From: Crocosphaera watsonii WH 8501
GTDB lineage: Bacteria; Cyanobacteriota; Cyanobacteriia; Cyanobacteriales; Microcystaceae
Assembly (NCBI RefSeq): GCF_000167195.1
Contig: NZ_AADV02000003.1
Coordinates: 262,958 to 326,957 of the forward strand
Direction of reading: 5' to 3'
Length of the DNA stretch: 64,000 nucleotides
The notes below the pieces were generated by a model. It was not told where the DNA came from, did not search any database, and saw only the letters and a list, made by a program, of their open reading frames with translations. Positions 46,612 through 56,040 of the stretch are shown here, one piece after another. Position 1 is the first letter of the stretch, and each line of letters starts with the position of its first letter. A program made the translations under genes and the position numbers.

Positions 46612-46772
46612 ACACTTATCATACTATCTTATGAACTATGAATGTATGAAAAGTTGAGAGCGATCGCATTATGAAATCTTGACTTTATCAGCAACAGTTG
46701 CCTTATCTACTATAGCAATAGTCAGATGATGGTGATTAAAACTGGAATAAGCTTAGCACAAGTCCTTTTTGT

Positions 46773-46789
46773 ACAGTCTATAAGACTGT
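46773..46789 (+). promoter_or_regulatory. Palindrome ACAGTCTATAAGACTGT upstream of argS
   Basis: The 17-bp dyad ACAGTCT-ATA-AGACTGT is followed by GTTAC. A near copy in the opposite orientation (ACAGTCTAGAAGACTGT plus GTTAC) lies at 50215-50236, upstream of the RNase D-like gene. Both are intergenic and promoter-proximal, so a shared operator or small repeat is possible; no regulator is known to me for this sequence. Confidence 0.35.
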
Positions 46790-46889
46790 GTTACGATGTG
46801 ATAATTTTATAAATTTTACCCTATTGACTATGATAAGCTAAATAAGCTAAAAAAATAAGTTAAATCTTTCTCAGCTATTTGTAGGTATT

Positions 46890-48647
46890 ATGACTTCTAT
46901 TAATGAGCAACTAACCAAGAAGTTTCAAGAAGCTTTAGTAACGTCCTTTGGTGAAGATTTTCAAGCAATTGATCCCCAAGTAACAACTGCTAGGGATCTC
47001 AGACATGGAGATTATCAGGCAAATATAGCCCTTCCTTTAGCTAAGAAATTAGGAAAAAATCCTAGAGAAATTGCTCAAACTATTATTAGTAACTTAGCTG
47101 TAGATACTATTTGTGAAACCCCCACTATTGGCGGCCCTGGTTTTATTAATTTAAAGTTGAAACCCAACTATCTAGAAAACAAACTGAAATCCCTATATCA
47201 AGAGCAAGGTTTAGGAATTGAAAAAATCCCCGATTCTACTCAAGTTATTGTTGATTTTTCTAGTCCTAATATTGCCAAAGAAATGCACGTTGGTCATTTG
47301 CGTTCTACTATTATTGGTGATTGTATTGCCCGTACCTTAGAATTTTTAGGCTATGACGTTTTAAGACTGAATCATGTGGGGGACTGGGGGACACAGTTTG
47401 GAATGTTAATTACTTACTTAAAAGAGGTTTATCCCGATGCTTTAACCCAAGCAGATGCGTTGGAAATTGGGGATTTAGTCAACTTTTATAAGCAAGCCAA
47501 AAAACGGTTTGATGAAGATACAGAATTTCAACAACGAGCTAGAGAAGCAGTGGTAAAATTGCAATCAGGAGAGCAAGAAAGTAGTCAAGCTTGGGAGTTA
47601 CTTTGTGATCAATCTCGTCGAGAATTTCAACAAATTTATGACCGTTTAGATGTAAAATTAACAGAAAGAGGAGAATCTTTTTATAATCCTTATTTAGACG
47701 ATGTTATCACCGCTTTAGATGCAGAAGGAATCTTGAAAAAAGATCAAGGAGCGCAATGTGTTTTCTTAGAAGGATTTACTAATAAATCAGGTGATCCTTT
47801 ACCTTTAATTGTCCAAAAATCTGATGGTGGTTATAACTATGCAACCACAGATTTAGCTGCCTTAAGATACCGTATTAAAGAAGATCAAGCTAAACGGATT
47901 ATTTATGTTACAGATGCCGGACAATCTAATCACTTTGCCCAAGTTTTTCAAGTTGCTAACAAAGCCAATTTTTTGCCAGATACAGTAGAAGTAACTCATG
48001 TTCCTTTTGGGTTGGTTAAAGGAGAAGACGGAAAAAAATTAAAAACTCGTTCAGGAGAAACCATTAAACTGAAAGACTTATTAAATGAAGCGATTAATTA
48101 TGCACGAAAAGATTTAGAAAATCGCTTACAATCAGAGGAAAGAAAAGAATCAGAAGACTTCATTAATAATGTAGCTCAAACTGTAGGAATTAGTGCTGTA
48201 AAATATGCTGATTTAAGTCAAAATCGGAGCAGTGATTATATATTTAGTTACGATAAGATGTTAGCATTACAAGGCAACACAGCCCCTTATATGTTGTATG
48301 CTTATGCTAGAATCCAAAGTATTAGTAGAGAGGGCAATATTGACTATGAAAACTTAGGAGAAAATATTCAAATTATCCTTAAAGAAGACACAGAGATGGA
48401 ATTAGGAAAATATTTATTACAACTTAGCGAAACTATCAAAGAAGTAGAAAAAACCTTACTTCCTAATCGTCTTTGTGACTATCTATATGAACTTAGTAAA
48501 AAGTTTAACCGTTTTTACGAAAATTGTCCCGTTTTAAAATCGGAAGAACCCACAAAAACATCTCGTTTATTGTTATGTGATTTAACAGCAAAAACCCTAA
48601 AACTAGGATTATCTTTATTGGGTATTTCTGTCTTGGAAAGAATGTAA
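46890..48647 (+). CDS. argS: Arginyl-tRNA synthetase
   Basis: A class I aminoacyl-tRNA synthetase of 585 residues charges tRNA-Arg. It shows the N-terminal Add-1 domain, the HIGH-type motif in [15 protein letters not shown] near residue 132, [15 protein letters not shown], the sequence [20 protein letters not shown] before the anticodon domain, and a C-terminal DALR domain ([31 protein letters not shown]). Complete and of normal length. The upstream region has a 17-bp palindrome about 100 bp before the ATG. Confidence 0.98.
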   Translation: MTSINEQLTKKFQEALVTSFGEDFQAIDPQVTTARDLRHGDYQANIALPLAKKLGKNPREIAQTIISNLAVDTICETPTIGGPGFINLKLKPNYLENKLKSLYQEQGLGIEKIPDSTQVIVDFSSPNIAKEMHVGHLRSTIIGDCIARTLEFLGYDVLRLNHVGDWGTQFGMLITYLKEVYPDALTQADALEIGDLVNFYKQAKKRFDEDTEFQQRAREAVVKLQSGEQESSQAWELLCDQSRREFQQIYDRLDVKLTERGESFYNPYLDDVITALDAEGILKKDQGAQCVFLEGFTNKSGDPLPLIVQKSDGGYNYATTDLAALRYRIKEDQAKRIIYVTDAGQSNHFAQVFQVANKANFLPDTVEVTHVPFGLVKGEDGKKLKTRSGETIKLKDLLNEAINYARKDLENRLQSEERKESEDFINNVAQTVGISAVKYADLSQNRSSDYIFSYDKMLALQGNTAPYMLYAYARIQSISREGNIDYENLGENIQIILKEDTEMELGKYLLQLSETIKEVEKTLLPNRLCDYLYELSKKFNRFYENCPVLKSEEPTKTSRLLLCDLTAKTLKLGLSLLGISVLERM

Positions 48648-48669
48648 ATTATTATACCAATTTCCTAAA

Positions 48670-48768
48670 GTAGGGGTTAACGGCCGTTAACCCCTACAAT
48701 ATTAACTTATGTAGTCTAAGTTGATGAAAATGGTATTAGTAGGGACTTAATATTATTAAGCCCCTACT
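48670..48768. repeat. Palindromic repeat element after argS
   Basis: A perfect 28-bp palindrome centred on TTAACGGCCGTTAA with GTAGGGG/CCCCTAC arms is followed by TATGTAGTCTAAGTTGATG and a second inverted repeat (TAGTAGGG.../...CCCCTACTA). A diverged relative lies at 57785. It occupies the gap between the converging argS and hemJ genes and may also act as terminator. Confidence 0.7.
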
Positions 48769-48775
48769 AATCTAA

Positions 48776-49339
48776 TTAATCAATAGATGAACTTAATTTT
48801 TCTTGAGCAAGTCGTCTTTTTTTAGCATATAATTGAATCGATGCAGCCATAGCAATCACTAAGGCAACAATTAGCCAAGTAGTTAAATCTAAAGGTAGAT
48901 TATTCTTAAAGATAGCTAATAAAACGATAACAACTAACAAAACTGTTGGAGCTTCATTTAAAGCTCTAAATTGTTGTCCTGTCCATTGACATTCCCCACT
49001 TGCTAACTGCTTCATAATTTTTTTGCAGTACAAATGATATCCTAATAATAGGGCAACAAATGTTAATTTTATATGTAACCATCCTGATTTTAAAACTTCA
49101 GGTTCTGTAGAAACTAAGCCAATGGCCATGGTAACAGTGACCATCATTCCTGGATTAGTAATAATATTATAAAGACGTTTCTCCATAATTTCATATTGTG
49201 CTTTAAGGATGCTTTGCTCCGGTTCTTTTTTCTCTGAAGCCTCAGCATGATAAACAAATAAACGGACTAAATAGAATAATCCGGCAAACCAAACCACAAC
49301 ACCAATTAAATGAAAAGATTTGAACCAATAATATGCCAT
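48776..49339 (-). CDS. hemJ: Protoporphyrinogen IX oxidase, HemJ type
   Basis: The 187-residue membrane protein has four helices and conserved histidines: YYWFKSFHLIGVVVWFAGLF near the N-terminus, VYHAEA after TM1, GWLHIKLTFVALLLGYHLY in the middle and FRALNEAPTVLL near the third helix. HemJ oxidises protoporphyrinogen to protoporphyrin for heme and chlorophyll synthesis in most cyanobacteria. Length and motifs are normal; the C-terminus is a basic cytoplasmic tail (YAKKRRLAQEK). Confidence 0.9.
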   Translation of the reverse strand: MAYYWFKSFHLIGVVVWFAGLFYLVRLFVYHAEASEKKEPEQSILKAQYEIMEKRLYNIITNPGMMVTVTMAIGLVSTEPEVLKSGWLHIKLTFVALLLGYHLYCKKIMKQLASGECQWTGQQFRALNEAPTVLLVVIVLLAIFKNNLPLDLTTWLIVALVIAMAASIQLYAKKRRLAQEKLSSSID

Positions 49340-49520
49340 AATATCCTTAAAGATTTCTCCTTCAATAATCTCTGAGACTGAGTTTATCGGGTTTAGGAAA
49401 ACTTTGGGTAAATTTTAAATAAAAATTAAGACTTATTTACATTCTCGTCCGTTAAAGTAGTTAAAGTTTATTCATAAGTGTGAGAATTCAATGATATTCT
49501 AAAAGAGCAATCCAGCAGTT

Positions 49521-50183
49521 TTGTCAAAAATCATGGAAAATAGGGAATTCAAAGAAAGAGAACCCCTCTCTAGTCTAATCTTATACTATCTCTTCAAAGG
49601 GTCTATTATTGTCCCCATGTGCTACGGTTATTTTCGGGGACGGGTTTATGGTCAGGAAAATGTACCTAAAAAGTATCCTTTAGTGGTAGTAAGTAATCAT
49701 GCCAGTTATTTTGATCCACCCTTATTAGCATCTTGTATCGGTCGTCCCGTGGCTTTTATGGCCAAAGAAGAGTTATTTAAAGTACCTTTGCTCAAAGAAG
49801 GCATACGCTTATATGGAGCTTATCCCGTCAAACGAGGAGCCGGCGATCGCAGCGCCATTCGTTCCGCTTTAACTGCTTTGAAAGATGGTTGGTTAGTGGG
49901 CATTTTTTTACAAGGAACCCGTACCATTGATGGTGGGATAGATGATCCCAAACTAGGGGCGGCAATGATCGCAGCTAAGGCACAAGTTCCCCTCTTACCC
50001 GTGTCTTTATGGGGAACAGAAAAAATACTCAAAAAAGGTTCACCCATTCCCCGTCCCGTCCCCTTAACTATTCGTATTGGGGAAGTCATTCAGCCCCCTG
50101 AGTCCAATAAACGTCAAGCTCTAGAAACTGTTACCCAAAAATGCGCTACAGTTATTAATGAACTTCATGAGTTAGGACGATAG
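49521..50183 (+). CDS. plsC: 1-acyl-sn-glycerol-3-phosphate acyltransferase
   Basis: The protein carries the HX4D acyltransferase motif in VVSNHASYFDPPLLA, the substrate-binding GAYPVKRGAGDRSAI and the FLQGTRTIDGG motif (usually FPEGTRS) followed by VPLLPVSLWG. It adds the second acyl chain in phosphatidate synthesis at the membrane. At 220 residues it is typical. The frame opens with TTG at 49521; ATG at 49533 (MENREFKERE) is a plausible real start. Confidence 0.9.
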   Translation: MSKIMENREFKEREPLSSLILYYLFKGSIIVPMCYGYFRGRVYGQENVPKKYPLVVVSNHASYFDPPLLASCIGRPVAFMAKEELFKVPLLKEGIRLYGAYPVKRGAGDRSAIRSALTALKDGWLVGIFLQGTRTIDGGIDDPKLGAAMIAAKAQVPLLPVSLWGTEKILKKGSPIPRPVPLTIRIGEVIQPPESNKRQALETVTQKCATVINELHELGR

Positions 50184-50376
50184 CTTAAGTTCTCAGTTAT
50201 TTTAGGTACTAATAGTAACACAGTCTTCTAGACTGTATAATTCACTTGTAAATACCATAGTTTAATTCAAAAAATAATCAAATAGATAGGTTTATATAAT
50301 TAAGAAATTGTGTTTTTTATGAGTATACTAACCAAAGTAAGGTAAGTTAAAAACGAACAACTTGACCTTGATAATA

Positions 50377-51021
50377 ATGACTGACTCTTCAGAAAAAAGT
50401 AACAATTTTCAAGTTTGCGATCGCGATCTTTCCTCAGAAACCCTCGAACGTTATTTAAAGGCCGATGCCCTGGCAATTGATACAGAAACTATGGGATTAG
50501 TTCCCCAAAGAGATCGACTCTGTTTAGTGCAATTATGTGATCCGAGTGGTTATGTCACAGCCATTCGTATTGAAAGAGGACAAACAGAAGCACCCAATCT
50601 AAAACAATTATTAGAAAATAAAAATATTGTCAAAATATTTCATTATGCACGGTTTGATGTAGGTCAATTTAAGTATAATTTCTCTGTTGAAACCGACCCA
50701 ATTTTTTGTACAAAAGTAGCTAGTAAATTAGCAAGAACCTATACAGGATCTCATGGTTTAAAATCATTAGTACAAGAATTAGAAGGAGTCGAACTAGATA
50801 AAAGTTCCCAAAGTTCTGACTGGGGAAATAGTCAGAACTTATCAGAAGCACAATTAAGTTATGCAGCCAACGATGTTAGATATTTAATTCAACTAAGAGA
50901 ACAACTAATAACCATGTTAAAAAGGGAAGAAAGATGGGAAATTGCTCAAAAGTGTATGAAAGTTATTCCCCTTTTTGTAGAATTAGACTTAATGTATTAT
51001 AAAGATATTTTTGACCATTGA
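50377..51021 (+). CDS. RNase D-like 3'-5' exonuclease
   Basis: This is a DEDDy exonuclease domain without the HRDC domains of E. coli RNase D. ExoI is IDTETMGL, ExoII is HYARFDVGQF and ExoIII is YAANDVRYLIQL with the Tyr four before the Asp. It also carries CTKVASKLARTYTGSHGLKS. The likely role is tRNA 3' maturation or RNA turnover. The short single-domain form of about 210 residues is common in cyanobacteria. Start placed at ATG 50377 (MTDSSEKSNN); the frame is open from a TTG 15 bp before. A palindrome related to the one before argS lies at 50215. Confidence 0.9.
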   Translation: MTDSSEKSNNFQVCDRDLSSETLERYLKADALAIDTETMGLVPQRDRLCLVQLCDPSGYVTAIRIERGQTEAPNLKQLLENKNIVKIFHYARFDVGQFKYNFSVETDPIFCTKVASKLARTYTGSHGLKSLVQELEGVELDKSSQSSDWGNSQNLSEAQLSYAANDVRYLIQLREQLITMLKREERWEIAQKCMKVIPLFVELDLMYYKDIFDH

Positions 51022-51052
51022 GTAATGAAAAATTAACCATTGACTAAAACCC

Positions 51053-51116
51053 CGACGTTAACAGCGAAGTTTAATAGATAATTAGAAAACTTCGAGGTAG
51101 GATAAAGGTAACGTCG
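51053..51116. other. Nested inverted repeats upstream of the NFU gene
   Basis: Two nested stems can form: CGACGTTA with TAACGTCG (outer) and CGAAGTTT with AAACTTCG (inner), separated by short AT-rich spacers. The structure lies 29 bp before the NFU start, in its likely 5' leader. It could be a leader structure, an attenuator or a degenerate repeat; no known riboswitch class is recognised. Confidence 0.4.
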
Positions 51117-51144
51117 TTTACAAGAATCTAAATAAAGGTAGATC

Positions 51145-51387
51145 ATGTCAGAAACATTGGTGTTGAACCCCGATAATGTAGAAACCGTCCTGGATGAAAT
51201 GCGCCCCTATTTAATGGCAGACGGTGGTAACGTTGAATTAGTGGACATAGAAGGCCCTGTGGTTAAACTACGGCTACAGGGAGCTTGTGGCTCTTGTCCT
51301 AGCTCAACTATGACCCTGAGAATGGGAATTGAAAGACGCTTAAGAGAGATGATACCCGAAATTGGCGAAGTAGAACAAGTCATGTAA
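51145..51387 (+). CDS. NFU-type iron-sulfur cluster scaffold
   Basis: The 80-residue protein consists of a single NifU C-terminal domain: [20 protein letters not shown] and the cluster-binding Cys pair in [20 protein letters not shown]. It carries Fe-S clusters to acceptor proteins, in cyanobacteria including photosystem I. Size is standard for the stand-alone cyanobacterial form. ATG with AGGTAGATC upstream. Confidence 0.95.
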   Translation: MSETLVLNPDNVETVLDEMRPYLMADGGNVELVDIEGPVVKLRLQGACGSCPSSTMTLRMGIERRLREMIPEIGEVEQVM

Positions 51388-51545
51388 TGGATAATGGATA
51401 ATGGATAATGGGTAATATATGAGGAAAATATAGAATGAAGAGAAGAATACTATCTAAATTCTAGACATACCCATTTAAAACCCTTATTTCTCCTTAAAGA
51501 GAGGTATCTTAGCACAAAAAAATTAATTATCCATTATCCATTGAT
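51386..51545. repeat. ATGGATA tandem and inverted repeat (MITE-like)
   Basis: AATGGATAATGGATAATGG begins at the NFU stop codon. Its inverted counterpart, TTATCCATTATCCATTGATA, lies at 51527-51546, bracketing about 110 bp with no gene. The pattern resembles a small inverted-repeat element or a long imperfect terminator. Confidence 0.5.
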
Positions 51546-51622
51546 AAATAATTTTGCCAGGGGGCCATGACCCAGATAAGATAGAAATCATTGCCCATAA
51601 TCAACTTGCGCTAAAAATAAAC

Positions 51623-52354
51623 GTGAAGCTATTTGTCTATCATACCCCTGAACTAACCCCCACAGACCATTTACCCGACTGTGCGGTGGTGATCGATGTT
51701 TTGCGAGCCACCACCACCATTGCCACTGTTTTAGAAGCTGGTGCAGAAGCAGTACAGACTTTCAGTGATATTGATAAATTAATGACTGTTAGTGAGCAAT
51801 GGCTGCCGGAGAAACGCATTCGAGCAGGAGAGAGGGGTGGCACAAAAGTGGAAGGGTTTGATCTGGGTAACTCTCCTTTGGACTGTACCCCAGAAACCGT
51901 AGGTAATAAGCGTTTCTTTTTAACCACCACCAATGGGACTCGGGCCCTACAACGGGTAGAAAAGGCCCCAACTGTGATCACCGCAGCGATGATCAATAGA
52001 CAAACAGCCGTGGACTATATCCTCAAAACTCAACCAGAAACCCTTTGGTTAGTGGGATCGGGATGGGAAGGGGGTTATTCCCTGGAAGATACCGTTTGCG
52101 CTGGAGCCATAGCCCACGCTTTAACCAATAATTCTAGTCAAACCGTAGAAGTGAGTAACGATGAAGTGATTGCAGCGATCGCTTTATACACTCAATGGCA
52201 AGATAATCTTTTAGAGATGTTCAAACATTCGACTCACGGTCAAAGATTGTTACGCTTGAACGGTGATGAGGATTTACAATACTGTGCTAAAAGTGACATT
52301 ATAGGAGTATTACCGATACAAAAGGAACCAGGAGTTTTGGTGAAATTCTCCTAA
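51623..52354 (+). CDS. comB: 2-phosphosulfolactate phosphatase family protein
   Basis: The protein has the ComB-type pattern: [20 protein letters not shown], then [20 protein letters not shown] with the catalytic Asp/Arg, [20 protein letters not shown] and [12 protein letters not shown]. ComB dephosphorylates 2-phosphosulfolactate in coenzyme M synthesis in archaea. Cyanobacteria do not make coenzyme M, so the actual substrate is unknown. I chose GTG at 51623 because the homologous region starts there; the frame is open from 51554. Confidence 0.85.
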   Translation: MKLFVYHTPELTPTDHLPDCAVVIDVLRATTTIATVLEAGAEAVQTFSDIDKLMTVSEQWLPEKRIRAGERGGTKVEGFDLGNSPLDCTPETVGNKRFFLTTTNGTRALQRVEKAPTVITAAMINRQTAVDYILKTQPETLWLVGSGWEGGYSLEDTVCAGAIAHALTNNSSQTVEVSNDEVIAAIALYTQWQDNLLEMFKHSTHGQRLLRLNGDEDLQYCAKSDIIGVLPIQKEPGVLVKFS

Positions 52355-52403
52355 CCATCCTAAGCTAGTTTAGCTTCCCTGCATAGTTGTGGAGCGCGCA
52401 CTT

Positions 52404-53594
52404 ATGAGAGTTTTGGTATTGACTTGGGAATTTCCCCCCCGTATTGTGGGAGGCATTGCCCGTCATGTTGCGGAATTATATCCAGAAATTGCGGAAATAG
52501 GCCACGAAATTCATTTAATTACGGTAGAGTTTGGTGATAGTCCCTCCGAGGAAAACATAGACGGGGTTTGGGTTTATCGTGTGCCTGTGCAAGAAGCCAA
52601 CGACTTTTTTCAGTGGATTGTCCACATGAATGATAGCATGGGTCATCATGGGGGACAACTAATCCAAGATAAGGGGCCATTTGATTTAATTCACGCCCAT
52701 GACTGGTTAGTAGGGGATGCTGCCATCGCCCTGAAACATTTATTTAAAATTCCCCTTATTGCCACCATTCACGCCACAGAATATGGTCGTTATAACGGTA
52801 TTCATAATGATATCCAACGCTACATCTCTAGCAAAGAGAGAAACTTGATCTATGATGCCTGGCGGGTGATCGTTTGTAGTGATTATATGCGTCACGAGTT
52901 ACAACGGGTTTTTGAAACCCCCTTGGATAAGATTGATGTTATTTATAACGGCATTAGAGCCGAGAAAAAGCTTCAAGATCCCACTTTTGATTATCTGTTC
53001 TTTCGTCGTAAATTTGCCTTAGATCACGAAAAAATCATCTATTATGTGGGCAGAATGACCCGTGAAAAGGGGGTTTCCCTTCTCTTACAAGCAGCGGCCA
53101 AAGTGTTATCAGAGCTAGATAGAAATGCCAAAATAGTTATTATTGGTGGGGGAGATACCCAGCATTTACAAGGAGAAGCGGCTCATTTGGGTATTGCTGA
53201 TCGTTGTTGTTTTACAGGTTTTATGTCCGATGAAGATTTAGATCGCTTTCAAACCATTGCCGACTGTGCCGTGTTTCCCAGTTTATACGAACCCTTTGGC
53301 ATTGTTGCCCTAGAAAGTTTTGCTGCTCGTGTCCCTGTGGTGGTATCGAGTACAGGAGGTTTACCAGAAGTTGTGCATCATCAACAAACCGGTATTGTTA
53401 CTGAGGTGAATAACCCTGACTCTCTCGCTTGGGGAATCTTGGAAATATTAAGAAACCCTGACTACGGCCAACAGTTAGTAGAGAGAGCCTATCAAGAGTT
53501 GGCCCTACGTTTTGGTTGGCCACAGTTGGCTAAACAAACGGAGAAGGTTTATCAAGTGGTGTGTGATCAGCGATCGCAAATTCACTGGGAATAG
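52404..53594 (+). CDS. GT4-family glycosyltransferase
   Basis: A GT-B fold glycosyltransferase: the N-terminal part has LTWEFPPRIVGGIARHVAEL, as in glycogen/starch synthase-like and maltosyl-transferase-like GT4 enzymes, and DLIHAHDWLVGDAAIALKH. The C-terminal nucleotide-sugar domain has YYVGRMTREKGVSLLLQAA and the ExxxxxxxE motif in SLYEPFGIVALESFA. The likely role is in glucan or polysaccharide synthesis. I chose ATG 52404 with GGAG upstream; the frame is open from GTG 52389. Donor and acceptor are unknown. Confidence 0.9.
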   Translation: MRVLVLTWEFPPRIVGGIARHVAELYPEIAEIGHEIHLITVEFGDSPSEENIDGVWVYRVPVQEANDFFQWIVHMNDSMGHHGGQLIQDKGPFDLIHAHDWLVGDAAIALKHLFKIPLIATIHATEYGRYNGIHNDIQRYISSKERNLIYDAWRVIVCSDYMRHELQRVFETPLDKIDVIYNGIRAEKKLQDPTFDYLFFRRKFALDHEKIIYYVGRMTREKGVSLLLQAAAKVLSELDRNAKIVIIGGGDTQHLQGEAAHLGIADRCCFTGFMSDEDLDRFQTIADCAVFPSLYEPFGIVALESFAARVPVVVSSTGGLPEVVHHQQTGIVTEVNNPDSLAWGILEILRNPDYGQQLVERAYQELALRFGWPQLAKQTEKVYQVVCDQRSQIHWE

Positions 53595-53609
53595 TTAAGA
53601 CTGATCACA

Positions 53610-53712
53610 CTGAGTTCGGAGTTCGGAGTTCGGAGTTTTTTCCATGAGATAATCAGGTTTAAGACTTCTGACGTTGACAAGTTGTCTATAAATTTTCTTA
53701 TATCGAACTCAG
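53610..53712. repeat. GAGTTCG repeat element with inverted ends, copy 2
   Basis: Starting CTGAGTTCG and ending CGAACTCAG, this 103-bp element includes three GAGTTCG heptamers and TCCATGAGATAATCAGG, shared with 2619-2690. The inverted ends make it look like a small non-autonomous element in which the heptamer has expanded. It lies between the glycosyltransferase and a membrane protein gene. Confidence 0.75.
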
Positions 53713-53763
53713 GTGACCAGTAAAAAGATACAATAGGGATGATGAGCAGCGTGGGTATGATCG

Positions 53764-54213
53764 ATGAAATGGATCTTCTATTTTGCCATAACCGTCATTG
53801 TTTATATTATTGTAATTGCTAAGTTAAAAGTAAAAACCCAAAGAGAACCAGTTAAAGAAGCTTATATCTTTTGGAACACTTTAATCTTTTTTATTCTGTT
53901 TGAGTTTATTTTTATCGAGTCTATTTTAAATAAATTATTATTACATATTCTTGGTCTATTCTTGTCCTTTATTTATGCGGTTTCTATTTATTTTTACTTA
54001 AAATCTTTGAGAAAAAACCCTGAAACTATTTTTTATAAGTTATTAGAACAACGTCAGGGAAGAATTAGTATATTAACCTTCATGCAAGCTACAGAACTTC
54101 CCTCCGATGAAGCCCAAGACTATTTAAACAAAAAACTCAAAGAACTAAAAGGTAATCGTCATAGCACCCGTGGTAATATTTATTATGAATTTCCTACTCG
54201 GCAAACCTATTAA
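53764..54213 (+). CDS. Membrane protein with C-terminal winged-helix-like domain, hypothetical
   Basis: The 149-residue protein has three predicted membrane helices (WIFYFAITVIVYIIVIAKLK, WNTLIFFILFEFIFIES and LLLHILGLFLSFIYAVSIYF) and a soluble C-terminal 55 residues (GRISILTFMQATELPSDEAQ, YLNKKLKELKG) resembling a small winged helix. Not recognised as a named family. It sits exactly between two GAGTTCG repeat elements at 53610 and 54216. Confidence 0.55.
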   Translation: MKWIFYFAITVIVYIIVIAKLKVKTQREPVKEAYIFWNTLIFFILFEFIFIESILNKLLLHILGLFLSFIYAVSIYFYLKSLRKNPETIFYKLLEQRQGRISILTFMQATELPSDEAQDYLNKKLKELKGNRHSTRGNIYYEFPTRQTY

Positions 54214-54215
54214 CG

Positions 54216-54331
54216 TGAGTTCGGAGTTCTGAGTTCGGAGTTCTGAGTTGTGCTTTTGACAAGGACATTATCAGGGTTTGAGATTACTGATTTTGGCCAC
54301 TTATCTATAAATTTACTTCTGTCGAACTCAG
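54216..54331. repeat. GAGTTCG repeat element with inverted ends, copy 3
   Basis: Begins with alternating GAGTTCG and GAGTTCT heptamers and ends CGAACTCAG, with an internal region resembling that of 53610 (TTATCTATAAATTTACTTCT). It lies 2 bp after the stop of the membrane protein gene, in direct orientation relative to the copy at 53610. Confidence 0.7.
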
Positions 54332-54416
54332 GTTATTAAGTAACTAGAACTTATACTAATTTAGGTTCTAATTTTGATATGCTATAAAAGAGTCTATTAA
54401 TCTTTTAGTTATCTCT

Positions 54417-55970
54417 ATGATCATGAAATTGTTTAAATTCTCTGTTTTCATTCGTTCCGCTATGAGTCTTGTGTGTCTTTTATTATTGCTGTGGGGAAAT
54501 GTTCCAGCTTTGGCACAAACCCCATCTTCTGATCAGTCTTCTTCTATCACTCCTTATTTGAATCGTGCTATCGAAAAAATCACAGAATTTACTTTAGATA
54601 ATGGCATGAAATTTATTATCAAAGAAAATCATGATGCCCCTGTGGTTTCTTTTGTAACTTATGCCGATGTTGGTGGAACTGATGAACCAGATGGAAAAAC
54701 AGGAGTTGCTCACTTTTTAGAACATTTAGCCTTTAAAGGAACCACAAAAATTGGCACAAATAACTATGAAGAAGAAAAAGAACTTTTAAGTCGCTTAGAT
54801 CAAATTTCTATGGAATTAAAAAGCGCAAGAGAAACAGGGAATGAAGAAGAAATACAAAAACTAGCAGCCACCTTTGAAAAATTACAAGCCGAAGCAGCTA
54901 GTCATGTCCAACAAAATGCTTTTGGACGTATTGTAGAAACAGCAGGAGGAGTTAATATTAATGCACAAACTAGCCCAGATTCAACCGTTTACTTTTATAG
55001 TTTTCCATCAAATAAATTAGAATTATGGATGTCTCTAGAATCAGAAAGATTTTTAGATCCTGTTTTTCGAGAGTTTTATAAAGAACAAAATATTATTTTA
55101 GAAGAACGACGGTTACGCACAGAAAATAACCCCATTGGTAAGATGGTAGAAGCCTTTTTAGGAACTGCTTTTACAGAACATCCTTATAAACGTCCTACCA
55201 TTGGTTATAACGAAGATATTCGTAACTTAACCCGTGAAGATATCCGAGACTTTTTTGACATTTATTATGGTCCTAATAACTTAACCATTGCTATTGTAGG
55301 TGATGTTAATCCTGAACAAGTTGAACAGTTTGCCAAAGTTTATTTTGGTCGTTATACAGAAAAACCAGAACCTCCCCAACTGACAAAAATAGAACCAAAG
55401 CAAACAGAAACCAGAGAAGTTACCTTAAAATTAGCTTCTCAACCTTGGTATTTAGAAGGTTATCATGTTCCGGCTTTAAGTCATCCTGATAATGCCATTT
55501 ATCAAGTGATTTCTACCCTATTAAGTTCCGGTAGAACTTCCCGGTTATATAAGTCTTTAGTCGAGGAAAAACAAGTGGCTTTGGGGGCCCAGGGATTTAA
55601 TGGTTTTCCTTCGGATAAATACCCTAACTTGATGTTATTTTATGCACAAACTTCTCCTAAAGCATCCATAGAAGAGGTAGATGAAGCCTTATCTTTAGAG
55701 ATTGAAAAATTGAAAACAGAACCAGTTTCTGAACAGGAATTACAACAGGTTAAAAATCAATTACGTGCAGGTTTGTTGCGCTCTCTAGATTCCAATTTAG
55801 GCATGGGTAAAGCATTAGTGGGATACGAAGTTAAAACGGGCAGTTGGCGTAATTTATTTGAACAAGTACAGGCCATTGATGCTGTCACCACTGCTGATAT
55901 TCAAAGAGTAGCAAAAACAACTTTTGTTCCCGAAAATTTGACCATTGGAAGAATTTTACCCCAGTCTTAA
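54417..55970 (+). CDS. M16-family zinc metallopeptidase, exported
   Basis: An N-terminal signal sequence (MSLVCLLLLLWGNVPALAQ) is followed by an M16 domain with the inverted zinc motif HFLEHLAFKGT (HxxEH) and a downstream Glu in ILEERRLRTENN, then the second M16C domain (PEPPQLTKIEP onwards). It probably degrades or processes peptides in the periplasm. The 517 residues cover one pair of M16 domains. It carries an insertion of about 60 residues (Glu/Lys-rich helix LDQISMELKSARETGNEEEI) between the zinc motif and the Glu, seen in related cyanobacterial enzymes. Two ATG starts, 6 bp apart, are possible. Confidence 0.9.
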   Translation: MIMKLFKFSVFIRSAMSLVCLLLLLWGNVPALAQTPSSDQSSSITPYLNRAIEKITEFTLDNGMKFIIKENHDAPVVSFVTYADVGGTDEPDGKTGVAHFLEHLAFKGTTKIGTNNYEEEKELLSRLDQISMELKSARETGNEEEIQKLAATFEKLQAEAASHVQQNAFGRIVETAGGVNINAQTSPDSTVYFYSFPSNKLELWMSLESERFLDPVFREFYKEQNIILEERRLRTENNPIGKMVEAFLGTAFTEHPYKRPTIGYNEDIRNLTREDIRDFFDIYYGPNNLTIAIVGDVNPEQVEQFAKVYFGRYTEKPEPPQLTKIEPKQTETREVTLKLASQPWYLEGYHVPALSHPDNAIYQVISTLLSSGRTSRLYKSLVEEKQVALGAQGFNGFPSDKYPNLMLFYAQTSPKASIEEVDEALSLEIEKLKTEPVSEQELQQVKNQLRAGLLRSLDSNLGMGKALVGYEVKTGSWRNLFEQVQAIDAVTTADIQRVAKTTFVPENLTIGRILPQS

Positions 55971-55972
55971 AA

Positions 55973-56003
55973 CAGTCACCAGTCACCAGTCATCAGTCAT
56001 CAA
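55973..56003. repeat. Short tandem repeat CAGTCAC/CAGTCAT
   Basis: About four heptamer units, CAGTCAC CAGTCAC CAGTCAT CAGTCAT, lie in the 70-bp gap between the M16 peptidase and the next gene. It is of the same kind as other cyanobacterial STRR tracts. Confidence 0.75.
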
Positions 56004-56040
56004 TTAACAGTAATAAGAAATATTTACTACCTTGATCTCC

